This document shows, piece by piece, positions 26,551 to 38,403 of a DNA stretch of 64,000 bases. The notes beneath the pieces were generated by a model. The model was not told the DNA's origin and did not search any database. It saw only the letters and a list, made by a program, of their open reading frames with translations. This DNA is from Polyangiaceae bacterium. GTDB taxonomy: Bacteria; Myxococcota_A; Polyangia; Polyangiales; Polyangiaceae. Each line of letters begins with the position of its first letter. The stretch's first letter is position 1. A program made the position numbers and the translations under genes. The DNA lies in the NCBI GenBank assembly GCA_015075635.1, contig JABTUA010000001.1:2356001-2420000 (forward strand), written 5' to 3'.

Positions 26551-29189
26551 ACGAGTCGCCAGCGTCGGAGCTGCTGTTCGGGGTCAACGATCTGCGCGCG
26601 CCGCTCGTGGGCCGCGACGCGGAGAAGAGCCTGCTTCGCGCCGCGGCCGAGGCCTGCCGCACCTCGGGGGAGGCGCGCATCGTCACCTTGGCGGGGCCGA
26701 GCGGCATCGGCAAGAGCCGCGTCATCCACGAGTTCCTGCTGGAGCTCCGCACCGGGGGCGGGCGTGTCCCGCGCGTCTACCGCGGCAGCGCGCGGGGCCT
26801 GCAGAACTCCTACGGGGTGTTCGCGCGGCTCCTGCGCTCGCGCTTCGGGCTGGTGGAGGGCATGGACGCCGAGGCCGCCAAGGCCCAGGTCCGGGCTCAG
26901 GTCGCCACGGTGCTCGAGGATCGCAAGGTCGGCGACGTCTGCTACTTCCTCGGTCAGCTCATCGACCTCGATTTCCTGGGCAGCCCGCTCACCCGTGCCG
27001 TCGAGGACGACGCCATCCAGGCGCGCCTGCTCCGGCGCTCCATCGTCAAGGCTTTCTTCGAGGGGGATGCGGCTCAGGGCCCGATCTGCCTGGTCTTCGA
27101 GGACCTGCACCTGGCGGACGAAGACTCGATCGAGCTGCTCCGGTACCTGATGGAGAACCTGAGCGGCCCCATCTTGCTCCTGTGCGCCACGCGCTCCGAG
27201 CTCGTGACGCGACACGAGGACTGGTTCGCCTTCGGCAAGGAGCGTCACCAGCGCGTCGATCTCACCCCGCTCCCGGAGAACCTGGCGGTGGATCTGGCCA
27301 AGGCGCTGCTCGCGCCTTGTGCGGGCGGACCGCCGGAGGCGCTGGTGGACGCCGCCGTGGGGATGGCGGGGGGCAACCCCGGGCTGCTGGAGCAGATGGT
27401 GCGAATCTTCCACGACACCGGCGTGCTCGAGGAGCGCGACGCTCTGGCCCGTGATCCGGTCTGGAAGGTCGATCTCGAGAAGCTGGCGGGAGCGCGCTTG
27501 CCGCTCAACGTGGCCGACGCGGTCGCGGCGCGCATCGCGGCGCTGTCCTCCGCCGAGCGCCAGCTGCTCGAGCACGCCGCCGCGGTGGGCAGCGTGTTCT
27601 GGCTCGGTGCGCTGGTGGCGCTGGTGCGCATGGACAAGCCGGCTCCGGAGCTCTGGACCAAGTCCGACATGAAGGACTGGGACGACCTTCGAGCCCTGCT
27701 CGACGGCCTGGTCGCCCGCGACTACGTGCTCAAGCTTCCCGACTCCTCGTTCTCGGGTGAGGTCGAGTACGTGTTCAAGCACAACCTCGAGCGCGAGCGC
27801 ATCGCCCAGCTCACGAGCGGCGCCTCCGCGCGCCGCTATCACCAGACCATCGCCGACTGGCTGGCGCAGAAGGATGGGGTGCGCTCGCAGGAAGAATACT
27901 GCGCGATGCTGGCAGCGCACCTCGAGAAGGCCGGCGCCCTGGCACGCGCCGGGCTCACCTACCTGGAGGCCGGCGATCTGGCGCGCAGCAGCTACGCCGC
28001 CAAGAAGGCCCACGAGTACTACGCGAAGGGGCTCGAGCTGCTCGGAGACTCCGACGCTCGGCGCCGCATCGACGCTCTGCACGATCACGGCGACGTCTTG
28101 ACCTTGCTCGGCAAGACGGACGAGGCGCTGGCGGCGTTCCGCGAGATGCTCGGGCTCGCCTACCGCCTGGCGCTGCGCGCCAAGGGCGGCGCCGCCCACA
28201 ACCGCATCGGGCGCCTGCACCGCGACACCGGCATGCTGGCGCTGGCGCAGAAGAACCTGGAGACCGCGCTCGGGCTGTTCGAGCTCGCGGCGGATCGACG
28301 CGGCATCGCGGCCTGCCACGACGACATCGGCAAGTGCCTGTGGATGAAGGGCGAATACGACGATGCCCTGACCGAGCTGAAGGTAGCCCTCGAGATCCGC
28401 AAGGAGCTGCAAGATCTCCGGAGCATCGCCCTCTCCTTCAACAACATCGGCCTGGTCTGGATGGACCACGGCAAGCCGGAGAGCGCGGCGGAGGCCCTGG
28501 AGGCGTCGCTGAAGCTCCGGCGCGAGATCAACGACCCGCTCGGCATCGTGCAGAGCCTGAACAACCTGGGCAAGCTGGCCCAGGACCGGAACGACAACGT
28601 CGAAGCGCTCAGGCTGTTCCGGGAGGCCCTCGAGGTGGCCCGCGAGATCGGCGAGCGAAACCGCCTGGCCGTGGTGCTCACCAACATCGGCGAGATGCAC
28701 TATCGCTTGGGCGATACGAACGAGGCCATCCGCGTGCTCAAGCAGGCGGAGGAGCTGTGCGACGAGCTCGGCGACAACCTGCACCTGGCCGAGGCCAAGC
28801 GCGGCCTGTCCAAGGCCTATCTCCTGCAAAACGACCTCAGGAAGGCCCGTGAGGCCATCAAACACGCCGTGGACCTGTTCGGTCAGGTGCGCAGCAAGTC
28901 GCACCTGGCGGTGGCGCTGCGCACGCTGGGCGAGGTCACTGCGGCTGGGGCCTGGGGAGCCGGGCACGAGGGCAAGGCCATCGACTACTTCATGCGCTCC
29001 GTGGCCCTATCCAAGGAGATCGGCAACGAGATCGAGGTGGCGCGGAGCTACTACGCCTTCGCCACGTACGTGATGGGTAGCGACCACTACAAGAACAACG
29101 CCGACATCCAGCGCGAGGCCCAGAAGCTCAAAGGCATGGCCGACGAGATCTTCGAGAAGCACCGCCAGGCGAAGCCCAAAGGACTCTGA
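26547..29189 (+). CDS. AAA ATPase with C-terminal TPR array
   Basis: The 880-residue protein has an N-terminal AAA_16-type NTPase with Walker A GPSGIGKS (50-57) and a Walker B region [14 protein letters not shown] (about 175-190). A helical linker follows to about 430, then about nine TPR units (for example [21 protein letters not shown] and [17 protein letters not shown]). This layout is shared by signalling ATPases of the PknK/LuxR-MalT kind, but there is no kinase, cyclase or HTH domain here. It is cytoplasmic by lack of signals. Translation is coupled to mepA (ATGA) and to the MoxR gene (TGATG). I infer it senses or scaffolds something for that group; the ligand is unknown. Confidence 0.82.
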   Translation: MNESPASELLFGVNDLRAPLVGRDAEKSLLRAAAEACRTSGEARIVTLAGPSGIGKSRVIHEFLLELRTGGGRVPRVYRGSARGLQNSYGVFARLLRSRFGLVEGMDAEAAKAQVRAQVATVLEDRKVGDVCYFLGQLIDLDFLGSPLTRAVEDDAIQARLLRRSIVKAFFEGDAAQGPICLVFEDLHLADEDSIELLRYLMENLSGPILLLCATRSELVTRHEDWFAFGKERHQRVDLTPLPENLAVDLAKALLAPCAGGPPEALVDAAVGMAGGNPGLLEQMVRIFHDTGVLEERDALARDPVWKVDLEKLAGARLPLNVADAVAARIAALSSAERQLLEHAAAVGSVFWLGALVALVRMDKPAPELWTKSDMKDWDDLRALLDGLVARDYVLKLPDSSFSGEVEYVFKHNLERERIAQLTSGASARRYHQTIADWLAQKDGVRSQEEYCAMLAAHLEKAGALARAGLTYLEAGDLARSSYAAKKAHEYYAKGLELLGDSDARRRIDALHDHGDVLTLLGKTDEALAAFREMLGLAYRLALRAKGGAAHNRIGRLHRDTGMLALAQKNLETALGLFELAADRRGIAACHDDIGKCLWMKGEYDDALTELKVALEIRKELQDLRSIALSFNNIGLVWMDHGKPESAAEALEASLKLRREINDPLGIVQSLNNLGKLAQDRNDNVEALRLFREALEVAREIGERNRLAVVLTNIGEMHYRLGDTNEAIRVLKQAEELCDELGDNLHLAEAKRGLSKAYLLQNDLRKAREAIKHAVDLFGQVRSKSHLAVALRTLGEVTAAGAWGAGHEGKAIDYFMRSVALSKEIGNEIEVARSYYAFATYVMGSDHYKNNADIQREAQKLKGMADEIFEKHRQAKPKGL

Positions 29190-30352
29190 TGGCCGACAAC
29201 CTCTCGTCACGTCTCGCGCGCGTCGCGGAGACGCTGGACTCGCAGTTTCTGGGCAAGAGCGAGGTGATCCGCCTGCTCCTGATCGCGGTCGTCGCGCGGG
29301 AGCACGCGGTCTTGATCGGCCCGCCGGGCACGGCCAAGAGCGCGCTGATCCGCACGCTCTCGGAGCTGATCCACGCCAGGTACTTCGAGTACTTGCTGAC
29401 GCGCTTCACCGAGCCGAACGAGATATTCGGGCCGGTGGACATCGCCGCGTTCCGGGACGGGCACTACCGGCGCAAGACCGAGGGCATGCTGCCGGAGAGC
29501 GAGGTCGTCTTCCTCGACGAGGTGTTCAAGGCCAACAGCGCCATCCTGAACGCCCTGCTCAGCCTGCTGAACGAGCGCCGCTACACCTCCGGCGCGCAGG
29601 TCATCGAGTGCCCGTTGATCAGCGCCTTCGGCGCCAGCAACGAGGTACCGAGCGACGAGTCGCTGTCGGCCATGTTCGACCGCTTCCTGCTCCGCATCCG
29701 CTCCGACAACCTGGACGCTTACCACTTCAACGAGCTGCTCCAGCTCGGCGTGCAGCACGAGGTGAAGAAGCTCCGGCGCACGAAGCCCCAGCCGCTGCTC
29801 TCGGCGGCCGACATCCACAACATGACCGAGGATCTGGCGCGGCGCCTGTCGTTCTCGGAGGCGTTCCTCTCCAGCTACAAGGGCCTGATCTTCCAGATCC
29901 GCGCCGAGGGCATCACCATCAGCGACCGCCGCGTGGTCAAGATGCTCAAGCTGTTCGCCGCCAGCGCCTACATCGACGGCCGGAGCGAGGCGGACACGAG
30001 CGATCTGTTCGTGCTCAAGCACATCTGGAACGCCGAGGATCAGGCGCCGATCCTGGAGCAGATCGTGCAGCCCGCGCTCGAGGCCTTCTACCGCGAGCAC
30101 CCGGATCGTCGCCGGGTCGGCGCGCTGGGGGTGGGGGTCGAGGCGCTGTCCGCCGAGATCGAGCGCATTCGCCAGGTGCTGACCGGCGCCGCCCCGCCCA
30201 GCGACCTGCAGCTCTTCAGCCAGCTCAAGGCGCTGGGCGAGATCAAGACCGCGCTCTCGCAGATCCCCGATCAGCAGGCGCGGGCCCTGGAGCAGCGCGT
30301 GCGGCAGCTGCTCGACGCGGCCTTGAAGAGCGGAAGGTTCGCCCAGCTGTGA
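29189..30352 (+). CDS. MoxR/RavA-family AAA+ ATPase
   Basis: The 387-residue ATPase has Walker A GPPGTAKS (44-51), Walker [28 protein letters not shown], sensor [22 protein letters not shown] and a C-terminal helical part of about 110 residues. The Walker B/sensor stretch resembles E. coli RavA more than the plain MoxR branch. RavA works with the VWA protein ViaA; no VWA gene is nearby. MoxR ATPases act as chaperones that insert cofactors or assemble complexes. Start and stop overlap its neighbours by one and four bases. Confidence 0.88.
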   Translation: MADNLSSRLARVAETLDSQFLGKSEVIRLLLIAVVAREHAVLIGPPGTAKSALIRTLSELIHARYFEYLLTRFTEPNEIFGPVDIAAFRDGHYRRKTEGMLPESEVVFLDEVFKANSAILNALLSLLNERRYTSGAQVIECPLISAFGASNEVPSDESLSAMFDRFLLRIRSDNLDAYHFNELLQLGVQHEVKKLRRTKPQPLLSAADIHNMTEDLARRLSFSEAFLSSYKGLIFQIRAEGITISDRRVVKMLKLFAASAYIDGRSEADTSDLFVLKHIWNAEDQAPILEQIVQPALEAFYREHPDRRRVGALGVGVEALSAEIERIRQVLTGAAPPSDLQLFSQLKALGEIKTALSQIPDQQARALEQRVRQLLDAALKSGRFAQL

Positions 30353-30792
30353 CGCCGCTCGTGCGCGTCTTGCGCGTGGGCAAGGTCGAGGTCCCGCTGC
30401 CGGCGTACCAGACGCCCGACTCCGCGGGCCTCGACCTGTGCGCTGCGCTGGCGCAGGCCGTGACGCTCGCGCCCGGCGAGCGCCGGCTGATCCCGACCGG
30501 CCTCGCCCTGGCCATCCCACCGGGCTTCGAGGGCCAGGTGCGCCCGCGCTCGGGCCTCGCGCTCCGCCACGGCGTCAGCATGGTCAACTCCCCAGGCACC
30601 GTCGACGCCGACTATCGCGGCGAGGTCGGCGTGATCCTGGTGAACCACGGCGCCGAGCCCTTCGTCGTCGAGCCCCTGATGCGCATCGCGCAGCTGGTGA
30701 TCGCGCCCGTGGTGCGGGCGCGGCTCGAGTGGGCGGAGAGCCTGGACGCCACGGAGCGGGGCGCGGGTGGGTTCGGCTCTACGGGGCGGTAG
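30349..30792 (+). CDS. dut: dUTP diphosphatase
   Basis: The 147-residue trimeric-type dUTPase splits dUTP into dUMP and diphosphate. All five motifs are there: [43 protein letters not shown] and GAGGFGSTG at the C-terminus. GTG 30349 overlaps the MoxR stop as GTGA. The family is certain; why it is coupled to the ATPases is not. Confidence 0.96.
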   Translation: MTPLVRVLRVGKVEVPLPAYQTPDSAGLDLCAALAQAVTLAPGERRLIPTGLALAIPPGFEGQVRPRSGLALRHGVSMVNSPGTVDADYRGEVGVILVNHGAEPFVVEPLMRIAQLVIAPVVRARLEWAESLDATERGAGGFGSTGR

Positions 30793-30805
30793 GCGCAGGA
30801 GGAGA

Positions 30806-31480
30806 TCAACCCACGCCGCGGGGCTCGGGCAGAAAGTTGGTACCCACGGCGGGTCGTTCTCCGGCCATGAGCCCCTCGACGGTCCGCTCGTAGGCCCACC
30901 GCTGGTGCTTGCCCAGGGGCGCCTTGCCCGCCGAGTCCTGCTCGAGCGCGTGGCTCAGGAGCGCCAGGGTCTCCGCGTTGGCCAGGCGCATCAAGGCGTT
31001 GACCATCACCGCGTGAACCGACGTCATGCCGCTGCCCAGCTCGCGGCCTGGACGAGCTTCGAACCACGCGCAGAGCGCGGGGACATCCGCGGGTGTGCCC
31101 AGCTTGCCGACCAGCTCGAGGATGTACCGATAGCGAACGTCACCCCCATCGCGCGCATCGCCGCCGAGCCGCAGCAGCTCGAGGAGCTGCGCCGTGCTCG
31201 CCTGACGGAGCGCTCCGAGCCGGAGCACGAGCACGCTGCCGGCAGTGCGAAGCAGCGCGGCGCGCGCCGATTCGTGGCGGTGATCTCGAGGAAAGGGGGT
31301 ACGCAGCACGGCCACGCAGCGGGGTGCCCAGCGGGGGTCCAACGGTCTCTTGGTGCGCGACTCGAGCAGCGCGGTGAGTAGGTCCGTAGCGCGCTGCATC
31401 CCGTCGGCGTCGGCGAGCACGCTCGGCTCGAAAACAGCGACCGTGGCATCGAAGTCCGTGGTCGAGCCTTTGCTGGCCAT
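30806..31480 (-). CDS. Hypothetical protein, HEAT-like helical
   Basis: The 224-residue protein from ATG 31480 has no signal or membrane segment. It is helical and Leu/Ala/Arg-rich, with pieces such as ALRQASTAQLLELLRLGG and DVPALCAWFEARPG that look like degenerate HEAT or armadillo hairpins. It converges on dut across 13 bases. The frame stays open upstream to 31678 but that part is Arg/Pro-rich and unconvincing. 31481-31670 shows no gene or clear signal. Function unknown. Confidence 0.55.
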   Translation of the reverse strand: MASKGSTTDFDATVAVFEPSVLADADGMQRATDLLTALLESRTKRPLDPRWAPRCVAVLRTPFPRDHRHESARAALLRTAGSVLVLRLGALRQASTAQLLELLRLGGDARDGGDVRYRYILELVGKLGTPADVPALCAWFEARPGRELGSGMTSVHAVMVNALMRLANAETLALLSHALEQDSAGKAPLGKHQRWAYERTVEGLMAGERPAVGTNFLPEPRGVG

Positions 31481-31670
31481 CGGCGTCGAGTCTACGGATG
31501 GGCTCCCTCCAGATCTGCTTGTTCCGCTCAGCCTGAAATCCGCGCCACCCCCACGAGGGCGGCGCGACGAGGTCCCCGCAACGAGGCGCTGCGGCGCGCG
31601 ACCGTGCCCGCGCTCTTGCGGCCGCGCCTTCTTTCGCTCCGTCGTTGCGCAAGAGCTCGCTCCCGCCGAG

Positions 31671-32448
31671 TCAGGCATGCCTCTCCAAAAAGGCCCTGAG
31701 CTCCCGGGCGACCTCGGCGCGCTCCAGGTCCCGGGTCAGGATGTGCCGCGATCGCGGCAGGAGCACCACCTTCACGTCTCGCGTCCCGAGCTGCGACGCC
31801 ACGCGCTCGGCGTTCGCGACCGGGCAGACGCGGTCGCGCTCGCCGTGCACGATCAGCGTGGGCACCTGGACCTCGGACAGTCGCTGGCGCATGCGGGCAC
31901 CAGCCCGCTCCACCGCGACCGCAGCGTGCACCGGGTGCTCGCCGTAGGTGAGGTGGGTGCGCCGGGCGACCGGGTCGGCGATGTCCGCGGCCACCTTGGG
32001 CATGCGGAAATCGGGCACTCCGAGCAGGTCCACCGCGCGGAGCGCCCAGGCAGGGAAGGGCGCGGAGAGCCAGAAGGCGTTGGCCAGGAGCACCAGCGCC
32101 TTGACCCGCTCGGGGCGGGTGACGGCGAGGTGGGTGGCCAGCACCGAGCCGAGCGAGAGGCCGATCACCACGCAGGGCTCCCTCGGGGAGCTGACCCGGT
32201 CCAGGGCCGCCTCGACCGCCGCGGCCCAGTCCTCCCAGCGCGTGCGCGACAGCTCGTCGGCGTGGGTGCCGTGGCCCGGCAGGAGCGGCAGGTGGACGCG
32301 ACGCCCCAGTGCGCGAGCCACGTCGGCGACGAGCTCCACCTCGAGCGGCGTGCCGCCGAAGCCGTGGATCCCGAGCACGCCCGGAAGCGCGCCCTCCTCG
32401 AACATCGGGCTCGGCTCGCCGGGCCCGATCAGCGCGCCGCGCCGGGAG

Positions 32449-32474
<26 letters not shown>
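31671..32474 (-). CDS. Alpha/beta hydrolase, carboxylesterase-like
   Basis: The 267-residue protein carries GIHGFGGTP as oxyanion loop, the nucleophile elbow GLSLGS, an Asp in VHGERDRVCP and the His in SRHILTRDLE, a full triad of the Est30/monoacylglycerol lipase type. It is cytoplasmic, and the substrate is unknown. The start at 32474 overlaps the regulator gene by 26 bases. ATG 32405 (MFEEG) would avoid this and still keep the domain whole, so the true N-terminus is uncertain. Confidence 0.85.
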
Positions 32475-33906
<1,432 letters not shown>

Positions 33907-33909
33907 TGG

Positions 33910-34725
33910 TCAGGGCAGGGGTGCGGGGGGCACGACGGCGTCGTCCTGCATCAGCCGAAGGAAGCCCTTCGCTGGGATGCCGAACGGGCTGTCCGGGTAG
34001 AGCGAGAGCAGCTGGCGCAGGACGGCGCGGGCCTTCTTGCGCTTGTGCATCTTCATGTAGGTCTCGCCGAGCAGGAGCATGGCCTCCGCCTCGAGCCCCG
34101 ATCCCTCGTAGGTGCGGAGCGCGTACTGGCAGCGGGCGACGGCCGCGGGGAAGTTGCCGAGCCCGAGATAGAAGCGCGCGACGTAGAGCTCGTGGCGCGC
34201 GAGCAGGCCCGCGACCATCTCCAGCATGTAGTCGAGCTCGCGCGCGCGTTTGTAGTTGGGGAAGTCACCCAGGAACGCGCGAATCGTGTCGTAGGCGTCG
34301 TGGACGTTGGCGAGGTCGCGCTCTTCGAGGGGCGGCAGGAGCAGGGTAGGGCTCGACTGCTCGAACAAGGCCTTGGCCACGCGGTAGCGCGCGTAGGGAA
34401 CCTCGGGGTCGTTCGGGTAGTCGTGGACGAAGCCCTTGTACGCGCTGATGGCCTCCGCGTACTTCTCTTGCTTGAACTCGATGTCCGCCAGCCTCAGGTC
34501 GGCCAGGCGCGCGTAGCGGCTGTAGCCGTACTTGCGCTTGACCTCCTTGAACAGGAGCGCCGCCTCGTCCCAGTCCTTGTCGAAGAAGGCCTTGAGCGCC
34601 AGGTCGTACTCGATCTTCGCGTTCTCCGCGTACTCGAGCGGGCTCGCCGCGGGCTTCTTGGCGCCGCAGGCCGGGGCGATTGCCCCGAGCGCGAGGAGGA
34701 CCAGGAATTTGCCCAAGAGGCGCAT
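33910..34725 (-). CDS. bamD: BamD-like outer membrane assembly lipoprotein
   Basis: The 271-residue protein has a signal peptide with cysteine at about 20 (IAPACGA; lipobox weak) and five TPR-like hairpins ([56 protein letters not shown] and so on). BamD is a lipoprotein of the BAM complex that folds beta-barrel proteins into the outer membrane. The C-terminus ends Pro-rich. It is first of a minus-strand group with the regulator and hydrolase, and divergent from greA. Confidence 0.85.
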   Translation of the reverse strand: MRLLGKFLVLLALGAIAPACGAKKPAASPLEYAENAKIEYDLALKAFFDKDWDEAALLFKEVKRKYGYSRYARLADLRLADIEFKQEKYAEAISAYKGFVHDYPNDPEVPYARYRVAKALFEQSSPTLLLPPLEERDLANVHDAYDTIRAFLGDFPNYKRARELDYMLEMVAGLLARHELYVARFYLGLGNFPAAVARCQYALRTYEGSGLEAEAMLLLGETYMKMHKRKKARAVLRQLLSLYPDSPFGIPAKGFLRLMQDDAVVPPAPLP

Positions 34726-34817
34726 GCCGCGGACGCCTGAGTAGCGGCTCGGGCGAGCGAGGGCAAGCCCGGCGCTTCTGGCTTTGGGCGCGGGCCTCGG
34801 GTAGATCCGGGGTTCCC

Positions 34818-35291
34818 ATGGTCGAGAAGGTCCCGATGACGCCCCGCGGGGCGGAGAAGCTCAAGGAGGAGCTGGCGCGCCTGAAGGAGGAACGTCCGAA
34901 GATCTCCCGCGAGATCGGCGTGGCCCGCGAGCACGGGGACCTGAGCGAGAACGCCGAGTACCACGCGGCCAAGGAGCGCCAGGGCCTGGTCGAGGCCCGC
35001 ATCAAGGACCTGGAGGACAAGCTGTCCCGGTCCGAGGTCATCGACCCGTCCTCGCTCAGCGGCGACAAGGTTCGGTTCGGAGCCACGGTGACGCTCCTGA
35101 ACGTCGAAACCGAGGAGGAATCGACCTACCAGATCGTCGGGGCGGACGAGGCGGATCTGAACCAGGGCACGATCTCGATCTCCGCGCCGCTCGCCCGCGC
35201 GCTGATCGGGAAGGAGGCGGGGGACGAGATCAAGGTCCAGCTTCCCGGCGGCGCCCGCCACTACGAGATTGTCGGCGTCGAGTTCAGCTGA
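34818..35291 (+). CDS. greA: Transcription elongation factor GreA
   Basis: The 157-residue factor rescues backtracked RNA polymerase. The coiled-coil N-terminal half begins [22 protein letters not shown], and the tip acidic residues lie in the signature [14 protein letters not shown]. The C-terminal FKBP-like domain ([13 protein letters not shown] to the end) is complete. ATG 34818 is chosen by alignment. Confidence 0.96.
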   Translation: MVEKVPMTPRGAEKLKEELARLKEERPKISREIGVAREHGDLSENAEYHAAKERQGLVEARIKDLEDKLSRSEVIDPSSLSGDKVRFGATVTLLNVETEEESTYQIVGADEADLNQGTISISAPLARALIGKEAGDEIKVQLPGGARHYEIVGVEFS

Positions 35292-38200
35292 GAGCCACGG
35301 CCCGAGCGCTCGGATCTCGAGCGCCATCGGCGCGGCAGCCCTGGTCCTCCTCGCCGAGCTGGGCGTGGTGCTCGGCGCCGAGCGCCGCCTGCTGGCCGGC
35401 GTGTGGGAGCTGCAGTGGGGGCTCGTCTACCTCGCCCCGGCCGCGCTCCTGCTCGCCGGCGCGGGCGGCCTGCTCGGCGCTGCGCTCCTCGGTTTGGCGG
35501 AGCGCGGCGCTCGCCGCGACGGTCGGATCGCCCTCGCGCTCTCGGTCGCCGTGCTGGTGGGCCTGGTCGGCCACGGCGTCGGCGGCGGCCGCCTGCTCGC
35601 CGCGCTGCCCCGGCGCCTGGGCTTCGCGCTCGGGGTCGGGCTGCTCGCCGGAGCGCTGGTCTACGCGCTGGCGCCGCGCCTCGCAGACGCGATCCGGCAG
35701 CATCCGCGGCGGGTGGCGGCGGCGGCACTGGCCGCGATCGTTGCGGGGGAGCTCGCCAACCGCTTCGTCCTGGTGCGCCTGTATCCGGCGTTTCACCTGG
35801 GCCTCGCCGCCGCTTGCCTGGCCCTCGCTCCGGCGCTCGGGCTCGCGCTCGGCAGCGCGCCCCGCCGCACAGGAGCGCTCGGCTTGCTCGGGCTCGGGCT
35901 CGGCGCCGTGGCCCTCGGTCTGCTCTGCCAGCCAGCCGCGGCTCGACTCGGGCGCTTCGACAACTTTCGCCTCGTGATGCTGGAGCGCGCGCCGATTGCC
36001 GGCCAGGCGGTGCGCGCGGCAGCGCTCGTGGCGCCGCCGCCGCCGATCGTGGACGCCGACGTAGCCGAGACCGACGCGCCGAGCCCGAACGCCCGCAGCG
36101 TGGATTTCCGCGGCCGGGATCTGCTCCTGATCACCGTGGACGCCCTGCGCGCCGATCACGTCGGCGCCTACGGCTACGCGCGCAAGACCACGCCGAACAT
36201 CGACGCGCTGGCCGAGGGCGGCGCGCTGTTCACGCACGCCTACGCGCCGACACCGCACACCAGCTACTCGGTCACCTCGCTGATGACCGGCAAGTACATG
36301 CGGCCGCTGCTGCTGCAAGGCGCGGGTGCCGACTCCGACACCTGGGCCTCGCTCCTCCGCACCTACGCTTATCGAACCGCCGCGTTCTACCCGCCGGCGG
36401 TGTTCTTCATCGACACCGAGCGCTTCGCGCCGTTTCGCGACAGCTTCCTCGGGTTCGAGTACCGCAAGGTGGAGTTCCTGGAGGGGCAGGGACGGGTCGC
36501 GCAGGTCGCCGAGTACCTGCAGGGACTCGACAGCTCGCAGCGCGTGTTTCTCTGGGTGCACCTGTTCGGCCCGCACGAGCCCTACGAGGCGCACCCCGCC
36601 TTCGACTTCGGTGCGCGCGACGTGGACCGCTACGACGCGGAGATCCGGGCCGCCGACGAGACCGCCGGCGCGTTGATCCGGCAGTTTCGCGCGGGCCGGC
36701 CGAACGGCATCGTGATCGTGACCTCCGACCACGGCGAGGAGTTCGGCGATCACGGCGGCCGCTACCACGGCACGACGGTCTACGAAGAGCAGGTCCGGGT
36801 GCCGCTGGTCGTGTCCGCCCCCGGCGCCGTCGGCGCGCGCCGCATCTCGGAGGTCGTGCAGACCATCGACCTCTTGCCCACGGTGCTCTCGGGCCTGGAG
36901 ATCCCGCGACCCCCGCGGCTCCGGGGTCGGGACCTGGGCCCGCTGCTGAGCGGGGAGCGCTCGAGCGGGCCCGGCCTCGCCCTCGCCGAGACGGAGGAGC
37001 AGGCCCTGATCGCCGAAGGCAACCTCCGCGTCGTTTGCCAGCGCAAGCTGGGCGCCTGCCAGATGTTCGACGTGGCGAGCGACCCGGGACAGACCCGCGA
37101 CCGCTCGGGCGACGAGGCCGCGCGTTTTCGCGAGCTCCGGGGCCGCTTGCGGGAGCTCGGGGCCTCCCACGGCCGCTACGAGGTGAAGGGCCTGCGCGCC
37201 GAGGGCAAGGGCTGGCCGCGCGCCATCTTGCGGGGGATCTCCGGGGACGGCGACGCCGCCGAGGAGCTCGTCGCGCTGCTCGACGACGCTGACGTCGCCA
37301 TCCGGCGCAAGGCCACCGAGATCTTGTTCGAGCTCCGGCGACCGGAGACGGCGCCGGGCCTCCGGCTCGCGCTGGGCCGCGACGAAGATCTCGAGGTGCG
37401 GCGCTGGGCCGCCCTCGCGTTGACGCGGCTCGATCAGGGGGCGCCGCTCGTCTACGAGCTGGAGCGTTCGGAGGATCTGCGCTGGAAGCGCCTGGCGTCG
37501 CTGGCGCTCGCGGAGTCCGGCGACCGGCGCGGCGAGGCGGTGCTGGTGGCCTGGTGGAAGGACAGGGCGGCGCGGGACTACACGCGCTCCCGGGAGCTGC
37601 TCGAGGCGTTCGCGAAGATCCGCAGCAAGGACGCGGTCTGGCCGCTCACCCAGAGCCTGGACGACGTGCGGCTCCGGCCGTTCATCGCCAGCACCCTGGC
37701 GCGAATCGGCGACGAAGCAGCGCGGGTCCCCCTGGCGCGGGCCTTCGCGAAAGAGCGCTATCAGGGCGCACGTGCGGCCATCGCGGAGGCGCTGGTGTCG
37801 CTCGGCGCCGAGGCCGAGATGGCCGAACCGCTGGTGCGCTTCCTGGGCGTGCCAGACCCGCTGCCGGGGGGGCTCGAGCTGGCGCGCCGCGCGGGCATCC
37901 TGGAGCAGGTCGGTGGGCCCGAGAAGCGCGAGCTCGCGAGGCTCGCCAAGCAGAGCTCGCTCGGCGCCAAGCTCCAGCTGGTCGTCCCGCGTGGGGGCAA
38001 CGGCAAAGGGGTGAGGGTGATCGTCCGCGCCGGGGCTCAGTCGCAACCGGGCACGGTGCGGATCGGCGCGCCCTTCGAGGCGCTCAAGTACGACCGCATG
38101 GGTATGCCAGTAAAGGACCGAAAGCTCCCACAAATTCACCCCACGAACCGCGTCGCGCTGGAGCTCCAGCCGGGTCCGAGCCGCGAGCTGTACGTGACGC

Positions 38201-38361
38201 TTCCAGAGAGCCTGGGAGCCAAGCCCGGCCGGCCGGTGACGCTGGTGGTGCTCTCCGACGAGCACGTGGCGGTGGAGTCGGTCGCCGTCGTGCCGCTCGC
38301 CGACGAGCTCCCCGCACCGCCGCCAAAGCCCTGGAAGCCGGGCGATCCTCCGGCGGACTGA
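35269..38361 (+). CDS. Membrane sulfatase-fold phosphotransferase/hydrolase with HEAT-like repeats
   Basis: The 1030-residue protein starts at TTG 35269, inside greA, the only start that keeps the first membrane helix. About seven helices (1-235) precede a sulfatase-superfamily domain (280-560): metal Asp in VDALRADH (D291), [11 protein letters not shown] (D487-H488), and [14 protein letters not shown] at the nucleophile. The arylsulfatase C/S-x-P-S-R is absent, and the aligned nucleophile is T331, as in phosphoglycerol and phosphoethanolamine transferases. From about 660 to 880 come HEAT-like repeats ([23 protein letters not shown]), then a beta-rich tail. It may modify a lipid or polymer outside the membrane. 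The substrate and the purpose of the HEAT part are unknown. Confidence 0.82.
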   Translation: MSASSSAESHGPSARISSAIGAAALVLLAELGVVLGAERRLLAGVWELQWGLVYLAPAALLLAGAGGLLGAALLGLAERGARRDGRIALALSVAVLVGLVGHGVGGGRLLAALPRRLGFALGVGLLAGALVYALAPRLADAIRQHPRRVAAAALAAIVAGELANRFVLVRLYPAFHLGLAAACLALAPALGLALGSAPRRTGALGLLGLGLGAVALGLLCQPAAARLGRFDNFRLVMLERAPIAGQAVRAAALVAPPPPIVDADVAETDAPSPNARSVDFRGRDLLLITVDALRADHVGAYGYARKTTPNIDALAEGGALFTHAYAPTPHTSYSVTSLMTGKYMRPLLLQGAGADSDTWASLLRTYAYRTAAFYPPAVFFIDTERFAPFRDSFLGFEYRKVEFLEGQGRVAQVAEYLQGLDSSQRVFLWVHLFGPHEPYEAHPAFDFGARDVDRYDAEIRAADETAGALIRQFRAGRPNGIVIVTSDHGEEFGDHGGRYHGTTVYEEQVRVPLVVSAPGAVGARRISEVVQTIDLLPTVLSGLEIPRPPRLRGRDLGPLLSGERSSGPGLALAETEEQALIAEGNLRVVCQRKLGACQMFDVASDPGQTRDRSGDEAARFRELRGRLRELGASHGRYEVKGLRAEGKGWPRAILRGISGDGDAAEELVALLDDADVAIRRKATEILFELRRPETAPGLRLALGRDEDLEVRRWAALALTRLDQGAPLVYELERSEDLRWKRLASLALAESGDRRGEAVLVAWWKDRAARDYTRSRELLEAFAKIRSKDAVWPLTQSLDDVRLRPFIASTLARIGDEAARVPLARAFAKERYQGARAAIAEALVSLGAEAEMAEPLVRFLGVPDPLPGGLELARRAGILEQVGGPEKRELARLAKQSSLGAKLQLVVPRGGNGKGVRVIVRAGAQSQPGTVRIGAPFEALKYDRMGMPVKDRKLPQIHPTNRVALELQPGPSRELYVTLPESLGAKPGRPVTLVVLSDEHVAVESVAVVPLADELPAPPPKPWKPGDPPAD

Positions 38362-38403
38362 AGAAGGCTCGCGTGGCGGGCCGAGGGTGGTATAGAGGCG
38401 CCG

